From assembly GCF_000247815.1 (NCBI RefSeq), contig NC_021692.1:1953317-2017316 (forward strand): a stretch of DNA of 64,000 nucleotides. The letters run 5' to 3'. Position 1 is the first letter of the stretch. Every line of letters begins with the position of its first letter. Below are positions 26,113 to 39,725 of the stretch, piece by piece. Source of the DNA: Ficedula albicollis. Lineage: Eukaryota > Chordata > Aves > Passeriformes > Muscicapidae. Below the pieces are notes generated by a model. It searched no databases. It saw only the letters and a program-made list of their open reading frames with translations, and had not been told where the DNA came from. The position numbers and the translations under genes were made by a program.

Positions 26113-26162
26113 AAAAAAAAAAAAAAAAAACCCCCCGGACAAAAAAAAAAAAAAAAAAAAAA
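26113..26162. repeat. Composite homopolymer: A18 - C6 - GGAC - A22
   Basis: Two A runs (26113-26130 and 26141-26162) are separated by CCCCCC and GGAC. The same architecture occurs at 44621-44675. It could be an A-rich microsatellite or an assembly join inside a poly-A tract. Confidence 0.93.
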
Positions 26163-28540
26163 GCAATGTGAAGTGGGAGTCAAATTAATGTGGGTGACAC
26201 AGCATGGTGATACAGGACCCTGCTATCAGCACTGGGGTTTGGGAAGGGCCACAGCTGTAGGTGAAGCAGCAAAGGGCAGGAGGCCAAGCGGATTTCAGGA
26301 AGGGAAGGTTCCTGTGGCTGTTCCTGGATGGTGATGGCAGCTGGAATCAAGAGTTAGCTGAATATGGCTGTCAGGCATCCATAGCTGTACCAGGGCCTGC
26401 CTGAAGTCCTAGTGAAATCCTGGTCCAGCCAGAAAAGGTTTTAAATGTCCCTTCATGCCAGATGAGAGGGGAAATGCACATTTCTCTCTCCCTCCTATCC
26501 ATTGGAGAGGGAAGGAAAAATGGCAGAGAGGAAGAAAGGAGAAATGGGTGGAGAACAGAACAGCCTAAGCCTTGCTAACTCCAGCTGTGGAATTTCCCAA
26601 AGACAGGACTTGCCCTCCATGGGCACCAAGGACCAACACTCAGCACCAGCAAGACACAGTTTCCTCACAGGTGAAATGCCACAGTGAAAGGGGACCCTGG
26701 CTGAAGCCAGGTGGAGGACACAGCCTCTGACACCTGATGCAGATGTTTATGAGAATGCTGTGCTGGAATGGAGGAGCTCAGCTTGCTGCTAGATGGAGCC
26801 TAAAGCCACCCCAGGCTCTCCAGCTGACCTAACACCCCTGATCTGTCTCCAGATTTGGATGTCAGAGCTGGAACAGAGATCTACAAGGTGGAGAAGGGAA
26901 ATAATGGCCAGGAGCAGAAGAATTAGTTGTGAAAATGGCTAAATCTACAACAAGTGCCTCTCTGTGCTTCTCACATCCATCGAGTGCAGGAAAGGAGAGG
27001 GACTGGAAACCCAACACACCAGCACCAAATGGAAGGGAGATAGTGGGAGACACAGCTACCACCCTGGAGGTGACAGTGAAAAAACAGGACCGACCAGTTC
27101 CAGCCCTAATTTTCACCAAAATGCCACTGTGTGAGCCAGGTTGGGTTGCTCAGATACAAACCTCACCGCGGAGCTAAAACCCCAGGTGCGCAAGCAGCGC
27201 TCCCCTGGTGATGTCAGGGGATGGGAAAGGGGGTGGCAGCTCCTGGAGGTGCAGCTGGGGTGGGGGAAGCTCCCCGGTGAGCTCTGTACTTCGGACCAGC
27301 ACGGCTAGATGGCACTGTGTACTCTTCCAGGAGTGCCACATCCACCAGCTCCCCTGGCCAGCGATTCGACGTGCCCTGGGCTTCCTGCTGCTGTTGAAGC
27401 CCTCCTCTGGAACACAGCTAATCTGGGGGTGGCCTGGGCTGTCGGGGCTTTTGTCATGGCCAGAGAGCAGGAGACCTTCTCAGGGATGAAAACTGGCAGA
27501 ATTTTCTGCTTCAGGGTTGGTTTAACAAAGGCAAGTACGTGTTTGAAGCAAGGAAAAAAATGGCGTTTCCATAGAGCTGTGAGCAGCAGAGACAGACCTT
27601 GAGGAGTCAGGCCTGGAGCGGACTTACACCATCACACGTGTGGGGATCATCATGTTCGTGTCCTGTTTATCCACACCCTGGGGCGAAGATGGGCACAATG
27701 GGGTGTCCCTGTGCTGTCATGCCAGTGCTGCTGTGGAAGACAAGGGCCCGGATTTGAGGCTGCCAGACTCTCAGAGACCAGTCTCAGCTGCCTCTGTGCA
27801 GTAGGAAATCTGGACACACACCAGCTCTGCCTCAGCAAGGAACCCACTGGGATCTTCTGCAACCCTGGAAGACATTTGGTCCCCCAGGCAACATGCGAAG
27901 ATCAGAAAAAGGCAGGGGAGGGTGGAAAGGCATCAGATATGAATGGAGGAGTGGATGGGCAGGGTTAGACAGCACAGAAGAGGAACACGAACCCTACCAC
28001 TGCCTTTTAGTGTCTTGACACTAATTAGTGGCTCAGTTTGAGATGAGAGCCCGGAAGCAATCTTTACAAAAGGCAGAGCAGCCTGGCCCTCTCTCCTCCT
28101 TCTCCCCAGCTGGACTCAAGCTGGGGGCTGGAAGACCCCAGCGCAGCGTGGTGCCCCAGCTGGGAGCCCCCGTCCTGCTCCGCTGTCTGCACGGCGCTGG
28201 GAGGGTTTCACAGCCCGGGAGCCAGGCTCCCATGTTCTGCTCGTGCTCCCAGCTGGCCAGGCGGGCTGCCAAGGGCGTGCTGGCAGGAAATCAGGCACTT
28301 CTCCATCAGGATTTCGTCTGCACTGACAGATCCCCGGGGAATGTTTCTGTCCTGATGAATCAGCAGTCTGAGGTGGGAGATGGGCTGCCCGCTGGAGGGG
28401 TTAATGCCCAGCACTCAGGAGAGGTGTCCCCACGTCAGGCAGGTGCCAGCTAATCCAATCCCCCCCAGATCCAGCCCTCCTGGAGGCCTCTCCTCAATCT
28501 CTTACAGTCGGGTTTGCCCTGGGGCACGGATCTGATCTCT
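26163..28540. other. Unrecognised sequence, CpG-moderate around 27.16-27.31 kb and 28.13-28.34 kb
   Basis: Two stretches carry scattered CpGs (about 27165-27310 and 28140-28340) but are weaker than the block at 5.3 kb. A TGATGTCA CRE-like site lies near 27210. No gene is supported. Confidence 0.35.
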
Positions 28541-28615
28541 CCTCCAAGCAGGGTGTCAGAATTAACTATTATCATTCTGGATATTCTTGTTAGCCATGCA
28601 AATGTCCAACACCAG
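28541..28615. promoter_or_regulatory. AT-rich patch with a POU octamer-like site
   Basis: Contains ATGCAAAT near 28596, the consensus octamer for POU-domain factors, preceded by TTAACTATTATCATTC. Single motifs of this size occur by chance; support is weak. Confidence 0.15.
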
Positions 28616-31600
28616 GCTGGAATCTCGCTTCCCTCTCCAGCTTCAGCAACATCCTGTGGCAAATTGCTCTGTGCAGAGACACTTGTGTTTATCATCCCCA
28701 GCCACCACCTGTTCTTCTCGCCACGTTCCTGGCTTATCCCACAGGCACTGCAGCTCTGCCCTGCACTCTTCCCTACTTGACACCACCAAATTCTGGCTTG
28801 GCCTTTTATTGCAAAAATCTGTCTTTTGCGGTGAGCTGGGAAAAGTGTAGTGGGATGTTGATTCCCTTTCCAAGTCACCCTGGTGAGACACTCCGCTGTT
28901 TGTGTCTGCTTGTGGCAGAATCCATTGGTGCCCACGAGAAAGAAAACCCACCCCGTGTGAATCAGGAGTGCAGCCCAAGCCCCTCACAGCCAGCACAGCC
29001 CTGGGGTCAAACCCCCTCTCCAACAGGTAAAAGTGCTGGGACAGGGTTAGAGGTGCTTTTCTACTCTGCATGAAGTTCCAGTTTATGTCGTGGGAAGCAG
29101 GTGTAGAGCTCAAAAGGAGAGCAAATGGCAATGGGACAGAAAAATGTTAGCAAGTCAAAAATCAGCAAGTGCTGCACTGAGTTCTGTAGTGTGATTAATA
29201 AAACAAACATGTGGAAAAAAACCTTCATTTCAGCACATGGCCAGAAATGCAGAGTGTTGTGTTATCAGGGCTATTCTGCCCCCTGAATACCAACCTCTCT
29301 GTTTGGGTTCACACTAAAATACTCTAACATGCTTTCATTTTTTTTTTCCATTTTTTTTATATTTTTACAAATGCTCAAACTTTCCTGCCACAAATTATTT
29401 TTGGCTCAGTTACAAGTTACAATGGCCGTGTATAGCCATTTCTTAAAAAAAAAAAAAAGAAGACAAACTCAAAAAAACCCCAAGTTTATGAGATATTTTG
29501 GTTGAATGGGTTTTTTTCTACATGAACACACAGTGATAGTTAGGGGTTTTCACTTTTTTCCACCCAAAAGCTCCTTATAAGCTGAAACATCGGCATCCTT
29601 AACATGATCTCACCTTTACAGACCATCTCCTTGGAAAGATTATTGCTGCTAACAAAACCTGGGACCATCTCCTTCTCTTTCAACCCAAAAAAGTTGTCTG
29701 GGACTGCTGTAAGGACAGGCTGTCACTGACAGCCCCAGCCATGATAAGGCACAACTCATCCCACTGCAAAATTATGACTTTGGCATTAAAATCATTATTA
29801 AATCAGTAATAGACAAACAAATCTTATTTACCTGTGGTCCCAGGTGTTCTCTGGCTGTAGTTTTGAACTACAAAGGAGAGAAACTTTTTTTGGGACAGGC
29901 TATGAAATAAAAGTTTAGTGCAAGCACACTATGCCACTAAGATGATAATTTAGGGAAAATAATGAACATTATCAAGAGTCATAAAGAGCCTTGCTGCAAG
30001 AACTGGCACCTTCAGCAGCTCCACAAAAATATCCCCACATCATGGGAGTTCATGGGCAGTTTTGGAATAATTAACCCCCAAGCACATTAAGTCCAAGAAA
30101 AACTAATTACTTTCACAGAACAAAACAGATTGTTTTACAGGCAATGTTGTTCTTTGGGCTGTCTTTTCTGGAAAATGGCACCAGTTAAACCAAATCAATT
30201 TTATTAACTGAGAGTGCTGTGAAAAGATTTATGGAAAAGGACTGTTTGATGGGCTTTTAATAACAGACCTGATGCCCATTAGCAAGGCTGACAAGATGCA
30301 CATGCTGGACAACAGAGATCATCTGAGCTGGAGACCTTTCCCAGTCTGCTCAGAAAGGGTTTTTTCCATGCTTCTTCCTCTAGTGAGCCCTAAATCAAAC
30401 ATTTAGCATTAGTCACAGGACTTTAATGGCACAGGCCTGTTACCCAGAGAGGTGTTTTTCACTGTTTGATGCAATAGTGCTGGGCTCCATTCAATCAAAG
30501 GTTTGTCTGCAGCTCTACCCTGGCACTGCCACCCCCAGCCACGCTGGAACAGAACAAGCCTGTAGCAGCCTGGTCTTGGCCTCAGTTGCCCCAGAAGCTG
30601 TGCTGAGTCCTGCAGGGACAGATTTTCTCCCTGCCCCGGAGATGGGGAGGTCTCAGCTTGCTGGAGATTGTTTGGGTAGCTGGTGATGGATCGTGCCCCC
30701 ATGTCGGGAGTTGAGGTGCAGCAGGAGGCCGAAAAACTTAACACTGAAAATGTTTTAAAGCAAAGGGAACATCAAAAGATCTCCAGGAAACAGCAAACAC
30801 CCAGAGTTCAGCAATCTCTGAAACAGATCCCCCTCCTCCCATCTCCATGTCTGGTTAAGAGAGACTCCCAAGAAAAAGGGCAATCAAGATCAGAGAAGAT
30901 GGTAAGCCATAAATCAGCCACCTCTCTCTTTTCACCTCCTTCTCTGTGCCCTCCAGTCTTAGGAAACCTTGGAGCAGCAAGACACGAATTCAAACAGCAG
31001 GATGACTCCTCCTGTCTCCTCCTCAAGGGACTTGCCCCAGCGCAGCCCCCGAGCCTTGCTCCCAGAGCTGCTGGGTGGGGAGCACCAACATTCTCTTCAG
31101 CACAGCAGATTTTATCTGACATGACAGATTTAGACTCTTACAGAAGAGTAAAATCAGCCTTAGAATCCTCTGTCAGACTCACTGTCTATTTTTCTATCAA
31201 TCTGAGAGGTTGAACACAAGGTTAGGAGGCTTTGAGCCCAGCAGGGCTCAGCCCTGAGCACACATCTTACAGGAGCATGTACCCACTGCACTTCCAGAGC
31301 TGCTCTCTGGCACGGGGCAGCCTCCTCTTCTGATGGCCAGGCAGTGGGGGTGAGCCAGCCCTGGGCTTTAACACCCAGATGCATTTCTCAGTGGGTGGAT
31401 TTGGGGCATTCCCAATAGTGGATGTGCCTCTCAGTGATAACAAGGCCAAGCTGAGCCCCTTCCCCTCCATATCCAGAGCCTCCTTCACCTCGGAGCATCC
31501 CACTGCAATATGGGGTGCAGTGTGGAGACAGGTGAGGAGGAGACATATCTGGAATAAGGCAGAAGCACAGATTTTGCCCTTCTGCCCATGGTGAAGCAGC

Positions 31601-32271
31601 AATGCAGAGAGTGCAGCTTGTCCCTGCTGTAAGGGGATCTGGCCTCAGAGGGTGCTGGCTCTGCTTCAGGAGGATGTTTTATGCACACACATGCATTAGT
31701 GCAGTTGCCAGGTTACTGGGCAGACAAACTATGTTCAGCCTTTCTGAGTGAGGTCTCCTGCCTGGGAGGGTGGGTCAGGAGCAGAAGTAGCAGCAAGCCC
31801 AGTCTGTGTGTCAGCATTGAAGGGGCTTCAAGCCACAGAGCAGGAGCCCAAAGACAAAGAGAGGAAGAAAAGGAAAGAAAGGTTGCTGGGGGGGCACTAA
31901 CACCCCCTGTTAATTCCATACCTGGGGTACCCCTGACCTGAGCAGATTGACCCTCCCCAGCTCCATCACATCTCCAGCATCTCCTGTGGCAAAGACAGGC
32001 TGCCACAAGGAGAGAATCTCATTTTTTGCTTTGATTAGCTGCACAAATCAGTTCTCACATTCCTCCATTTCCAGGGGAAAGCAAAAGCTTTGCTGTGCTC
32101 CATCTCCCCACTCCCAGGCAGCACAGGTGGCTCCTGACTTGGACCTTCTTGGTTTAATGACCTGGAGAGCCCCTGCTGCTTGGGACAATCTGCACTTTGT
32201 GACTGTCCTTACTCAATGTAAATATTCTGGACTGGGCTCCCAGGTCCCATTGGTGAAATCTAACTCTAAAT
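28616..32271. other. Unrecognised sequence, AT-rich at 29.3-30.3 kb
   Basis: T and A runs lie near 29338-29362 and 29444-29458. The 29700-30260 stretch is AT-rich (ATTATTAAATCAGTAATAG and similar) and repeat-free as far as I can see. A 176-codon frame at 30683-31213 has no recognisable domain. Confidence 0.35.
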
Positions 32272-32413
32272 CCCATCAACTTCCTCCTCTTCTCATCACC
32301 TGCAGTTAGTTGCAGGAGAAGCAATTCTGTTGGGGTGTGTGACCCATCAACTTCCTCCTCTTCTCATCACCTGCAGTTAGTTGCAGGAGAAACAATTCTG
32401 TTGGGGTGTGTGT
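32272..32413. repeat. 71-bp tandem duplication, two copies
   Basis: Copies begin with CCCATCAACTTCCTCCTC at 32272 and 32343. They differ by one substitution (GAGAAGCAATT/GAGAAACAATT) and by the junction bases. Confidence 0.95.
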
Positions 32414-35400
32414 GAACATTTAGGGAATGGTGCAGGCAATACCTAGCAAACAGTCCCTGGAGCTTGCCTGGAACTGACACTTATTTCTGAACTAACATGA
32501 ACCCCTATGCTCTCAGAAGGTCACATTTGGTGGTGGATAAACCAGGGACCACAGAGGGAAATGGAGGAGAGGGAGTCATTGGGAGAAAGGTGTGGAATGA
32601 GTTGGTTTCATGGCCATGGTGGGAGCAGTGCCTGCTGAGCTAGAGTAGGAGCAAATAGAGTCAGGATTTGGGGCTGGGAGGGCACCAGGAAGGATTAAGC
32701 CCTAAAATGAGGCTGGACTGGAGGCGGAAAACTAATACTGGGTAGTGCTAGCAGAGAAAATTTGGGGCAGGCAGGGAAAAGCTGTGGACAGGGTTCCTTA
32801 GATGTGACAGAGACTTGCAGGGGGGTACACTGGACATGAAGGTGTCCAGGTCAAAGTCACACATAAAGTCCCTGGAGCACAGGGGGAAACAGAGGGATTC
32901 TGGCAGCAGGTTCCTCATGAGAAGGGGGATCCTGGGGGCTCAGAGCGGGTGCACAGAGGCAGCTGAGCAGGGGACAAGCTCCAGGCAGGCAGCTGTGGGG
33001 CTGGGGGACCCCCTGCATGCCCAGCTCCTGGGTGGAGAGGGGCTCTCTCCTCACTCCGAGGTGTTTCCCGGGCACCAAGCCACCAGGGGCTCCCCTGGGG
33101 GCTGTAACTCCAGCTCAGCCTCCATCCTGCTGTCAGGCCCTGTGCCCAGAGCTTGTTATTGCAGGTGCAGGGCAGCATTCTCCCCCAGCCTGTCCCTGTC
33201 CCCTCCACTGTGCCCTCTCCCCTCCACCCTCCAGCCACCTGGGGCTGCCCCATCCTGCCAGGGCCCCTGCTTCTTTTCCCTGCTTCTTTCCCCCTGCATC
33301 CGTCTTCCCTCCCCAGCTGGTTTCTGTCTCCTCATCCAGGCTTTGTGTTCATCACACCAAGTCCATTGTGCCAAACTGCCAGCACACACAGGTCACCCCA
33401 CAGGGTCCGTGGGCAAAAGCTTGAGTGGCTTTGGCCACCAAGGATGACCACCAGCATTCTGATGTCCTTTCACAGGGCAGGAGGAATTCCCCTTACCCCT
33501 GCCATGCACCTCTCCCATTTGCCTCCCCCTCTGCTCTCCTGCACCTCCCCAGGTGTGCAGACCAGCCCTCCCACCATCCCCTGCCACCCCCTACCCTCAA
33601 TCTCCCCCAGCCTCCTGTTTTGGGTTCCAGGGCCCCACTGCTGCATTTGAGAGCTGGCCAGCACTCCCCAGCTCCCAGAGCCTCTCAGCTGCAGCCAAAG
33701 CTGCCCCAAACCTGGCTCCAGCCACCTTCCACCTTGCAGCATCACCTTGGGTCTATGGGGGCTGCAAATATTCAGGGACTGTTCTGTCCCTCTGAAACAC
33801 CTCTGTGGTACCTCCAGCCCCCAGTGTAGGATGTGTATCACACAGGGAGCTTGTGATTTTATTGCATTTAGAGCAGAGCCAGGCATCAAACTGCACATCC
33901 CGTCCTGTTAAAAGCAGCTTTTTGACATCTTAAATGAGCTCAGCCAGGAGAGACAGTGGTTTGTGAGAGCAGAGTGCCATCAGTGGGAGCTCAGCATCTC
34001 AGCCAGGCAATGCTGGTCCTCTCCTGGCTCTGTAAACTCCCCTAGCAGCTCTTCCCTGCTGGGTTTGCCCATGAGGATAACCAGGGGCTGCTTCCACGCC
34101 TCGGTACCACATCTTATCATGCGTTAAGTGTCTGCAAAGCCCTCGACCCTTTGTCATGCTTTTCCCAGGGTTGGAGCTCAGTTCCTCCCCTTCACCTTTC
34201 TTCTTGGGGGAGTGCAGGCGTGGAGGCAATTAAAGGCACAGCCTGGTAAAGCCCAGCATTCCCATGCCCTGGCCTTGGCCTTGCTTAAACACCTTGAAGC
34301 ATTCCAGCACTGAACTCAAAAGGAAAAATAGTCCCATGGTGAGTTCAGGGCTGGCAAACCTGAACCTGCAGGTATTTGAAGCACAGGTCTACAAATGTTT
34401 TTAAATATGGGAACAGCTGTGAGCAGTTTCAAAATAAAAAGTGAACATTAGAGCAAGCCCCTCCAAAAAAACCCAGAGCAGAAGTGTCTGCATCTGCTGG
34501 TGGTGGTGGTGGCAGAACCCCTGTCCAGGGAAGGGGCTCCCAGCACAGCTCTGAAATAAGGTGACACTCTGGATATGTTGGGCAGGCTCAGAATGACTCA
34601 GAATTAAGAAGTAGGAAGTTCATAAGGGCCCTCCCAGGGTTTGGTGTCCAGATCCCCTTCAGCTGGGTGGTGAGGAATAGGGTGAAAGGTGATGAACACA
34701 CATGTGGTACAGGAGTGGTGGAAGGTGCTGAATGGGCTGCAGAAATCTGGGAAGGGCAGAAATGTTTGGATTTGAATTAATGCCCTGATGTACAAATACT
34801 GGAGTCTGGGGATGCAGGAAGCCAAGAAAAGAGTCCTGATCATCTCCAGACCACCTACCTGTGGCTGCTCATCAGTGGTGGAGGGGATTTCTTGTGCTGC
34901 TTTACCCTCATGTTACTTGAAAAAGGAAAAAAAAAGAACAGCAGATTTTTCTTCCCTGTGGAGAACTTGGGACACTGATCCTAAGGGAGTAAGACAGAGT
35001 TGAAGGGTGGAGAAAAATGTGATTAGGACCAAAATTATCTCCAGGAAAGGAGACTATGGCTGAGAAAAGCTGTGAATATCCTGAGAGAAGCAGGGAACAG
35101 ACTGATGGACTGGCCTCAGAGATGACAGCAGAACAAAACCTCTTAGGGGCAACAGAGAGGGATTGGCACAAGGTGACTGAGTGCTACAGGAAGGGCAGAG
35201 AGGCCACAGAGAGATGGGCTTACAGACCAAAATTATTTTTTTTTAATCTTCTTTAATTTATTGTTCTGCATTTTCTTCCTCTAACCCTTCCAATTTATGT
35301 CCTAAAAACACCTTGTGATTTGACCTGGAGAAAACCTGGCCTGATACAAAAAGGTCTGGTGAGCACATGGTCCCATCTTTGCTGGATACTGCTGGCCTTG

Positions 35401-36146
35401 TGCTTTCTGAAGCTACTGAAATAACAGCCCCAGAACCCCATCAGGCTTATTTCTCCAACCCTTTACCACTTGATTCATGTCTGAGCAAAGATGTAGGAGA
35501 AAGAGCATCTGAGTGTCATCTGAACCTTTTGGTCAAGGCCCAAATTGGAGCACTGACCTTTGGTACGTGAGTTCTGTGGAAAAAAGTCCTGTGAGGTTTT
35601 CACAGTGCTCCTGAGGTGCTTTCCACCTCCTGGTCCAACAGAACTGATGCACAGCACAGTCCAGCCCAGCAGCTCGTGGCCTGAGGCAGAATGTTCCTCA
35701 AGTTGTTGCTCAGGAGCAATGCAATAGCTGCTTGGCATTGTCACAGGGCAGTGTCCCAGCAGCCAGGCTCAGTGAATCCTGTCCCTGCAGTCAGCTGAGT
35801 CTGGGACAAAGCCTTTGAACTTCACAGCAGTTTTTCATCTCCAAGTGCCCATCTGCAGGTGGCTCAGGAGATGGCTTCAATTACTCCTGATGGTTCAGGA
35901 ATTTATTTTTTTTCTCTCCACACACTTCCCTGAGCTCCTTGAATTTTCTCTAGTTGTGGTCTCATCTTTCCCAGCTGTCCTGTATGAACTCAGACCCCCT
36001 TCCTCATGAGGAGTTGGCCCCTTTTTCCTGCTTCAACCCTGATGCTGCTGCTTACTGACAGTGCTTGGCATGACCTGCCTGACACAGCTGGAGATGTTCC
36101 ACATGTCTGAGGCTCTGACCCCTTTCTCCACCACTTGATCTGCTTG
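32414..36146. other. Unrecognised sequence
   Basis: C-rich at 33150-33700, where overlapping frames of up to 210 codons arise on both strands from base composition. A short (TGG)n lies at about 34498-34512. No known repeat or credible gene was seen. Confidence 0.4.
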
Positions 36147-36420
36147 GAGGATCAAAGAATCATGAAATATGTTGAGTTGGAAGAGACTCACAAGGTTCAT
36201 TGAGGGTCCTGTGCCTAGGACACCCCAACAATCCCACCCTGAGCCTGAGGGTGTTGTCAACACTCTTTGGGCTCTGTCAGATTTGGGGTTGTGGGTGCTT
36301 TGAGGATTTGGGAAATGCCTGTCAGGGAAAAGAAGGAAAGAGTTATCCTGCAGAAATACCTTATGACCCTTTTCAGACCTCTCCCAGCATCATATCAATT
36401 CCCATGCCAGTCAACTCCCT
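36147..36420 (-). mobile_element. CR1 LINE 3' end, diverged
   Basis: The plus strand reads GGATCAAAGAATCATGAAAT, GTTGAGTTGGAAGAGACTCA, CAAGG, then CCCCAACAATCCCACCCTGA and GCCTGAGGGTGTTGTC, the same CR1 subfamily as at 21160, in minus sense. It is more diverged and has a deletion after the terminal block. The distal limit near CAATTCCCATGCCAG is uncertain. Confidence 0.78.
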
Positions 36421-37295
36421 GTGCTCTTTCTGCTGTGACCTTCTTGCTGCAACCTGGTTGTTCTTGCTGGATCTTCAACAAGGGCCATTGCCATCACTGC
36501 CTTTATTTGCAAGTAGGCATCAATCTTCCTCAGGGTTTGTGATGGAGGTTATTCAGCAGCAGGATTATTTTTTGACACATAATGGATGGCTGCATCTGGA
36601 GGCCATCCAGACCAACACTTTGTCATGCAAGGAGCTGTATGAACAGCACCATGGAGATTGACATCTGTGCAGGTGAGTCAGCAATAGATTAGATAGATTG
36701 TGGCTACCAAACAGTTGGAGGTCTCTGGAGAAGGGGTGCAGCTTGTGGACACTCCCTCAACAGACTGGCAGATTTTAAAGCACTGCTTTGTGAGGCAAAG
36801 AGAGGCTCATATGTTGGGGGTTGTTTTCATTTTCTGCCCCTTTTTTGCTACCAAACTTTGGAGGAGGAATAGTTCAGAGCGTCACCACCCTTGTCCTCTC
36901 ACACTCTGCTCCCCAGCCCCTACAAAGCAGCAAGATCTCAGCTACTCTGACTTTGTGTTCCAGTGTTGGAGAAAGAAAAATAAGAGCATGGAAAGAAGGA
37001 CAAATAAGATGAAGTGACAGGGGATGTGTCTGGGTGTATTTCCCTCCCTGCCCCTCAGGGTTTCAGTGCCTCTGTTGAAGGCTTTGTGCAGTTAAACCAA
37101 GAGGAGAGGGCAGACCCTCAGCAGACCACAGGAGATTGTTTTCACTGAGGCTTTCTGCAGCTCTGAAAGGACACGGGGCCTAAATGGAGACCTCAGTTTC
37201 TCCCAGAAGGAAGCTTTTTGAGGAGATGCCATCTAGAAACACTCATTCAGCTTCCCAGATGTTGGGATTAGAGCTGGATATTCCAATACCTGCAG
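36421..37295. other. Unrecognised sequence
   Basis: Nothing recognised. Confidence 0.4.
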
Positions 37296-37376
37296 GGATC
37301 ACAGAATCCCAGATTGGTTTGGGTTGAAAGGACCTTAAAGATCATCCAGTCCCACCCCTGCCATGGGCAGGTGTTG
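37296..37376 (-). mobile_element. CR1 LINE 3' end, short
   Basis: The plus strand has GATCACAGAATCCCAGATTG, GTTTGGGTTGAAAGGACC, TTAAAGATCATCCAGTCCC and GCCATGGGCAGG, then stops abruptly. It is a clear CR1 3' terminus in minus sense, only about 80 bp long. Confidence 0.92.
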
Positions 37377-39725
37377 TTGGATACTGCTGGGAACCAGGGA
37401 GAAAGCAGCCTTGAAGCCTTGGGTTTCTCAGCCTGCTCAAGGACAAGAAATTATAATAATTATTAACACCTGTTGTTGATCACAGAGCCGTACATGTCCT
37501 ACATGATGTTTTGCACAAAGCATGTTTTCAAAGAGGTGTTGCCTTCTCGGACCAATGAGTCTTTTCTATTCTGCTATGCACAAACTACCCTATATAAGTG
37601 TAGTGTTTCTTTAAATAAGAAAGTGTTTCTTTTGCTCTCCATTACACATAGGACTTTGTTGCATTATCCTTTCCACCACTCCTATAGCCAAAATGCAGCA
37701 GACAACAGAATTGTAAATGAATTATAAATGCAGGGCTCAGCTTGCCCTGCCATGAGATTTCATGTGCAGGATGAAATGAAGTCTCTTCATTATGGTGTTT
37801 GTAGCAAGGCTTTGCCTCTGTCACCAACAGACCTCAGTCTCCTCTCTGCCCACCTTGCCAGAATGGGATTTGCTCTGTGGTTTTTTGCCTCTCACCCTCC
37901 TGCCCAGTTTCCCAGTCATCACATTTTCTCCAGTCCCTTATCTGCATATCCTATTCCATTACAAGCTCCAGTCTTGCACCAATAATCTTCAGCTCAAGGT
38001 TTTTAGGGCCGCAGAGACCAGTCCCACCAAACCTCCCCTTCACTTTCCGTACTTCGTTCTCCCCCCAGGCCTTGGCTGTCCAAGCATCCCTTGCCCTGGT
38101 CTGCATTGAGGTTCACAGCCCAGCTGTTCCCTCCAGCTGAGAGCAGCAGTGAGAGGGCACATGTCACTGGTCCCTTGTGTGCTGTTCTTGGCATCAACAG
38201 AAAAGCTTTGCCCCCAATCTGCAAAACATGGTGAAATAATTACAAATAAGACATAAGCAACTCAGTCAGTGGGAACAGTGTGAGGGCAGATGGTGACAGA
38301 TTTAGAAAGACAAATATCTCCTATCTGGTCCTAGAAGGATGTCTTCAGCCAAGTCTTCCATGAACTTCAGTGTCCAACAAGCAGAGCCCCCAGCCTTGGT
38401 GATTCTTAGCAAACTCAGATTTTGGGTTTGAAAAGCAAGCCCAGGAGCTTTCAGAGGGCTCAGATATGCTCTGTCAGAAAGAAGGCACCCAGGCCTGCAA
38501 AGAAATATTATCCAAGGAGAGGAATTTATCCAGAGTGCTTCCAACAAAATGGACTCCAGCAGGGTGTAATCTGGGGGCTCTGTGGAAGCACAGAGTCTCA
38601 TGGGTCAGGTCAGGCTTTGGAGAGCAAGGCAGGCTGCAGGGCCTGGTGGAGAAGAGAACTGCCAGGAGCGGGGCTGAATCCACCCCAGTGATACTGCAGG
38701 AACACTGTCCAGCTCAGGAGAAACAGGCACTTCACCCTCTGCCCTCTGGGAGCCATCCCAGCTGCTGCCAACAGCTGTGTGGAGTGAGGAGAGTTCTGCA
38801 CAGGCAGCACATCCCCTCCCTTGAACACTCAGGTGTGCCAGTATTGGTTTCACCATGATTTGGACCCAGGCCTAAAAAATCCCCAAATTCCCCATGATGG
38901 AGCCAGACTCTGGCACACAGCCCTCAGGAAGGTGGGAGGCTGGAAGAGTTCAGGCACATCTCCTTTGGCCCTCTGGCTGCTTCCCATCAGAAAAGCAAAA
39001 AACTGAACTCTCTGCTCAAAAACTTTTCAATTTTGATGAGTCAGCGAAGGTGTTGGCAGGTTTTGTGACTTGCCTGCAAGTGAATGCTTGTTGATTCTCA
39101 CCCTCTTCCAGGAGGTCCAAGCTGACCTTGAGCTCTGCTTTCCCCACAAACATGTTACATCATGCAGGTTCTGGTCCAGTGTCACACCTAGGTGAGGGCT
39201 GGAACTTTACAGCAGAAAATCTGGGGTTAAAATAGATTTCATGCTAATATTGTCTATAAACTCGTATGAGAGATGAAAGCAAGTGCTGCAGTGACAGGAA
39301 GCTGCCTTTATCACTTCATACTGATAGTGTGTCAGGAGGCAGCCTCTGTTCCTTTACCAGCCTGGGAAAAGAGGGAATTTCACAGCCTGTGGGAGGTTTT
39401 GCTGGGGGCTGTGCCCTGCCTGCACAGAGTATGGGAGAGACAGGCTGGTGCCACCCAGGGCTGCATGGCTGTGCCAGCATCCCCTATGCAGGCAGCAGGG
39501 CCACCGGCCTCCTGCTACAGCCACATCTGGAAAGCAGGGGAGGCTCCTTGTGTTGGTGACACCAGTGGGCAGAGCTGTGCCCTTGTCCATCTCCCCATGG
39601 AAAGCACCCTATGCTTTCCCAGCGAGGAGAGCAGCCCCAGCCCGGTGCAAAGCTCAGAACAAAGTGCAAAGGGCAGAACAGAGGTTGCTCTGTTGATGAA
39701 GTGCAAGCCCTGTGCTGGTGGAATG
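37377..39725. other. Unrecognised sequence
   Basis: No known repeat or gene was seen. A GATGAGTCAGCG site near 39038 matches an AP-1/NF-E2 core, without further support. Confidence 0.4.

Noticed and set aside
30683..31213. 176-codon plus-strand open frame starting MMDRAP
   Set aside because: No recognisable domain, no homologue recalled, no splice or promoter context; length is within what GC-rich bird DNA yields by chance.
32815..33829. Series of 100-210 codon frames on both strands
   Set aside because: The stretch is C-rich, which removes stop codons on several frames at once; simultaneous open frames on opposite strands point to composition.
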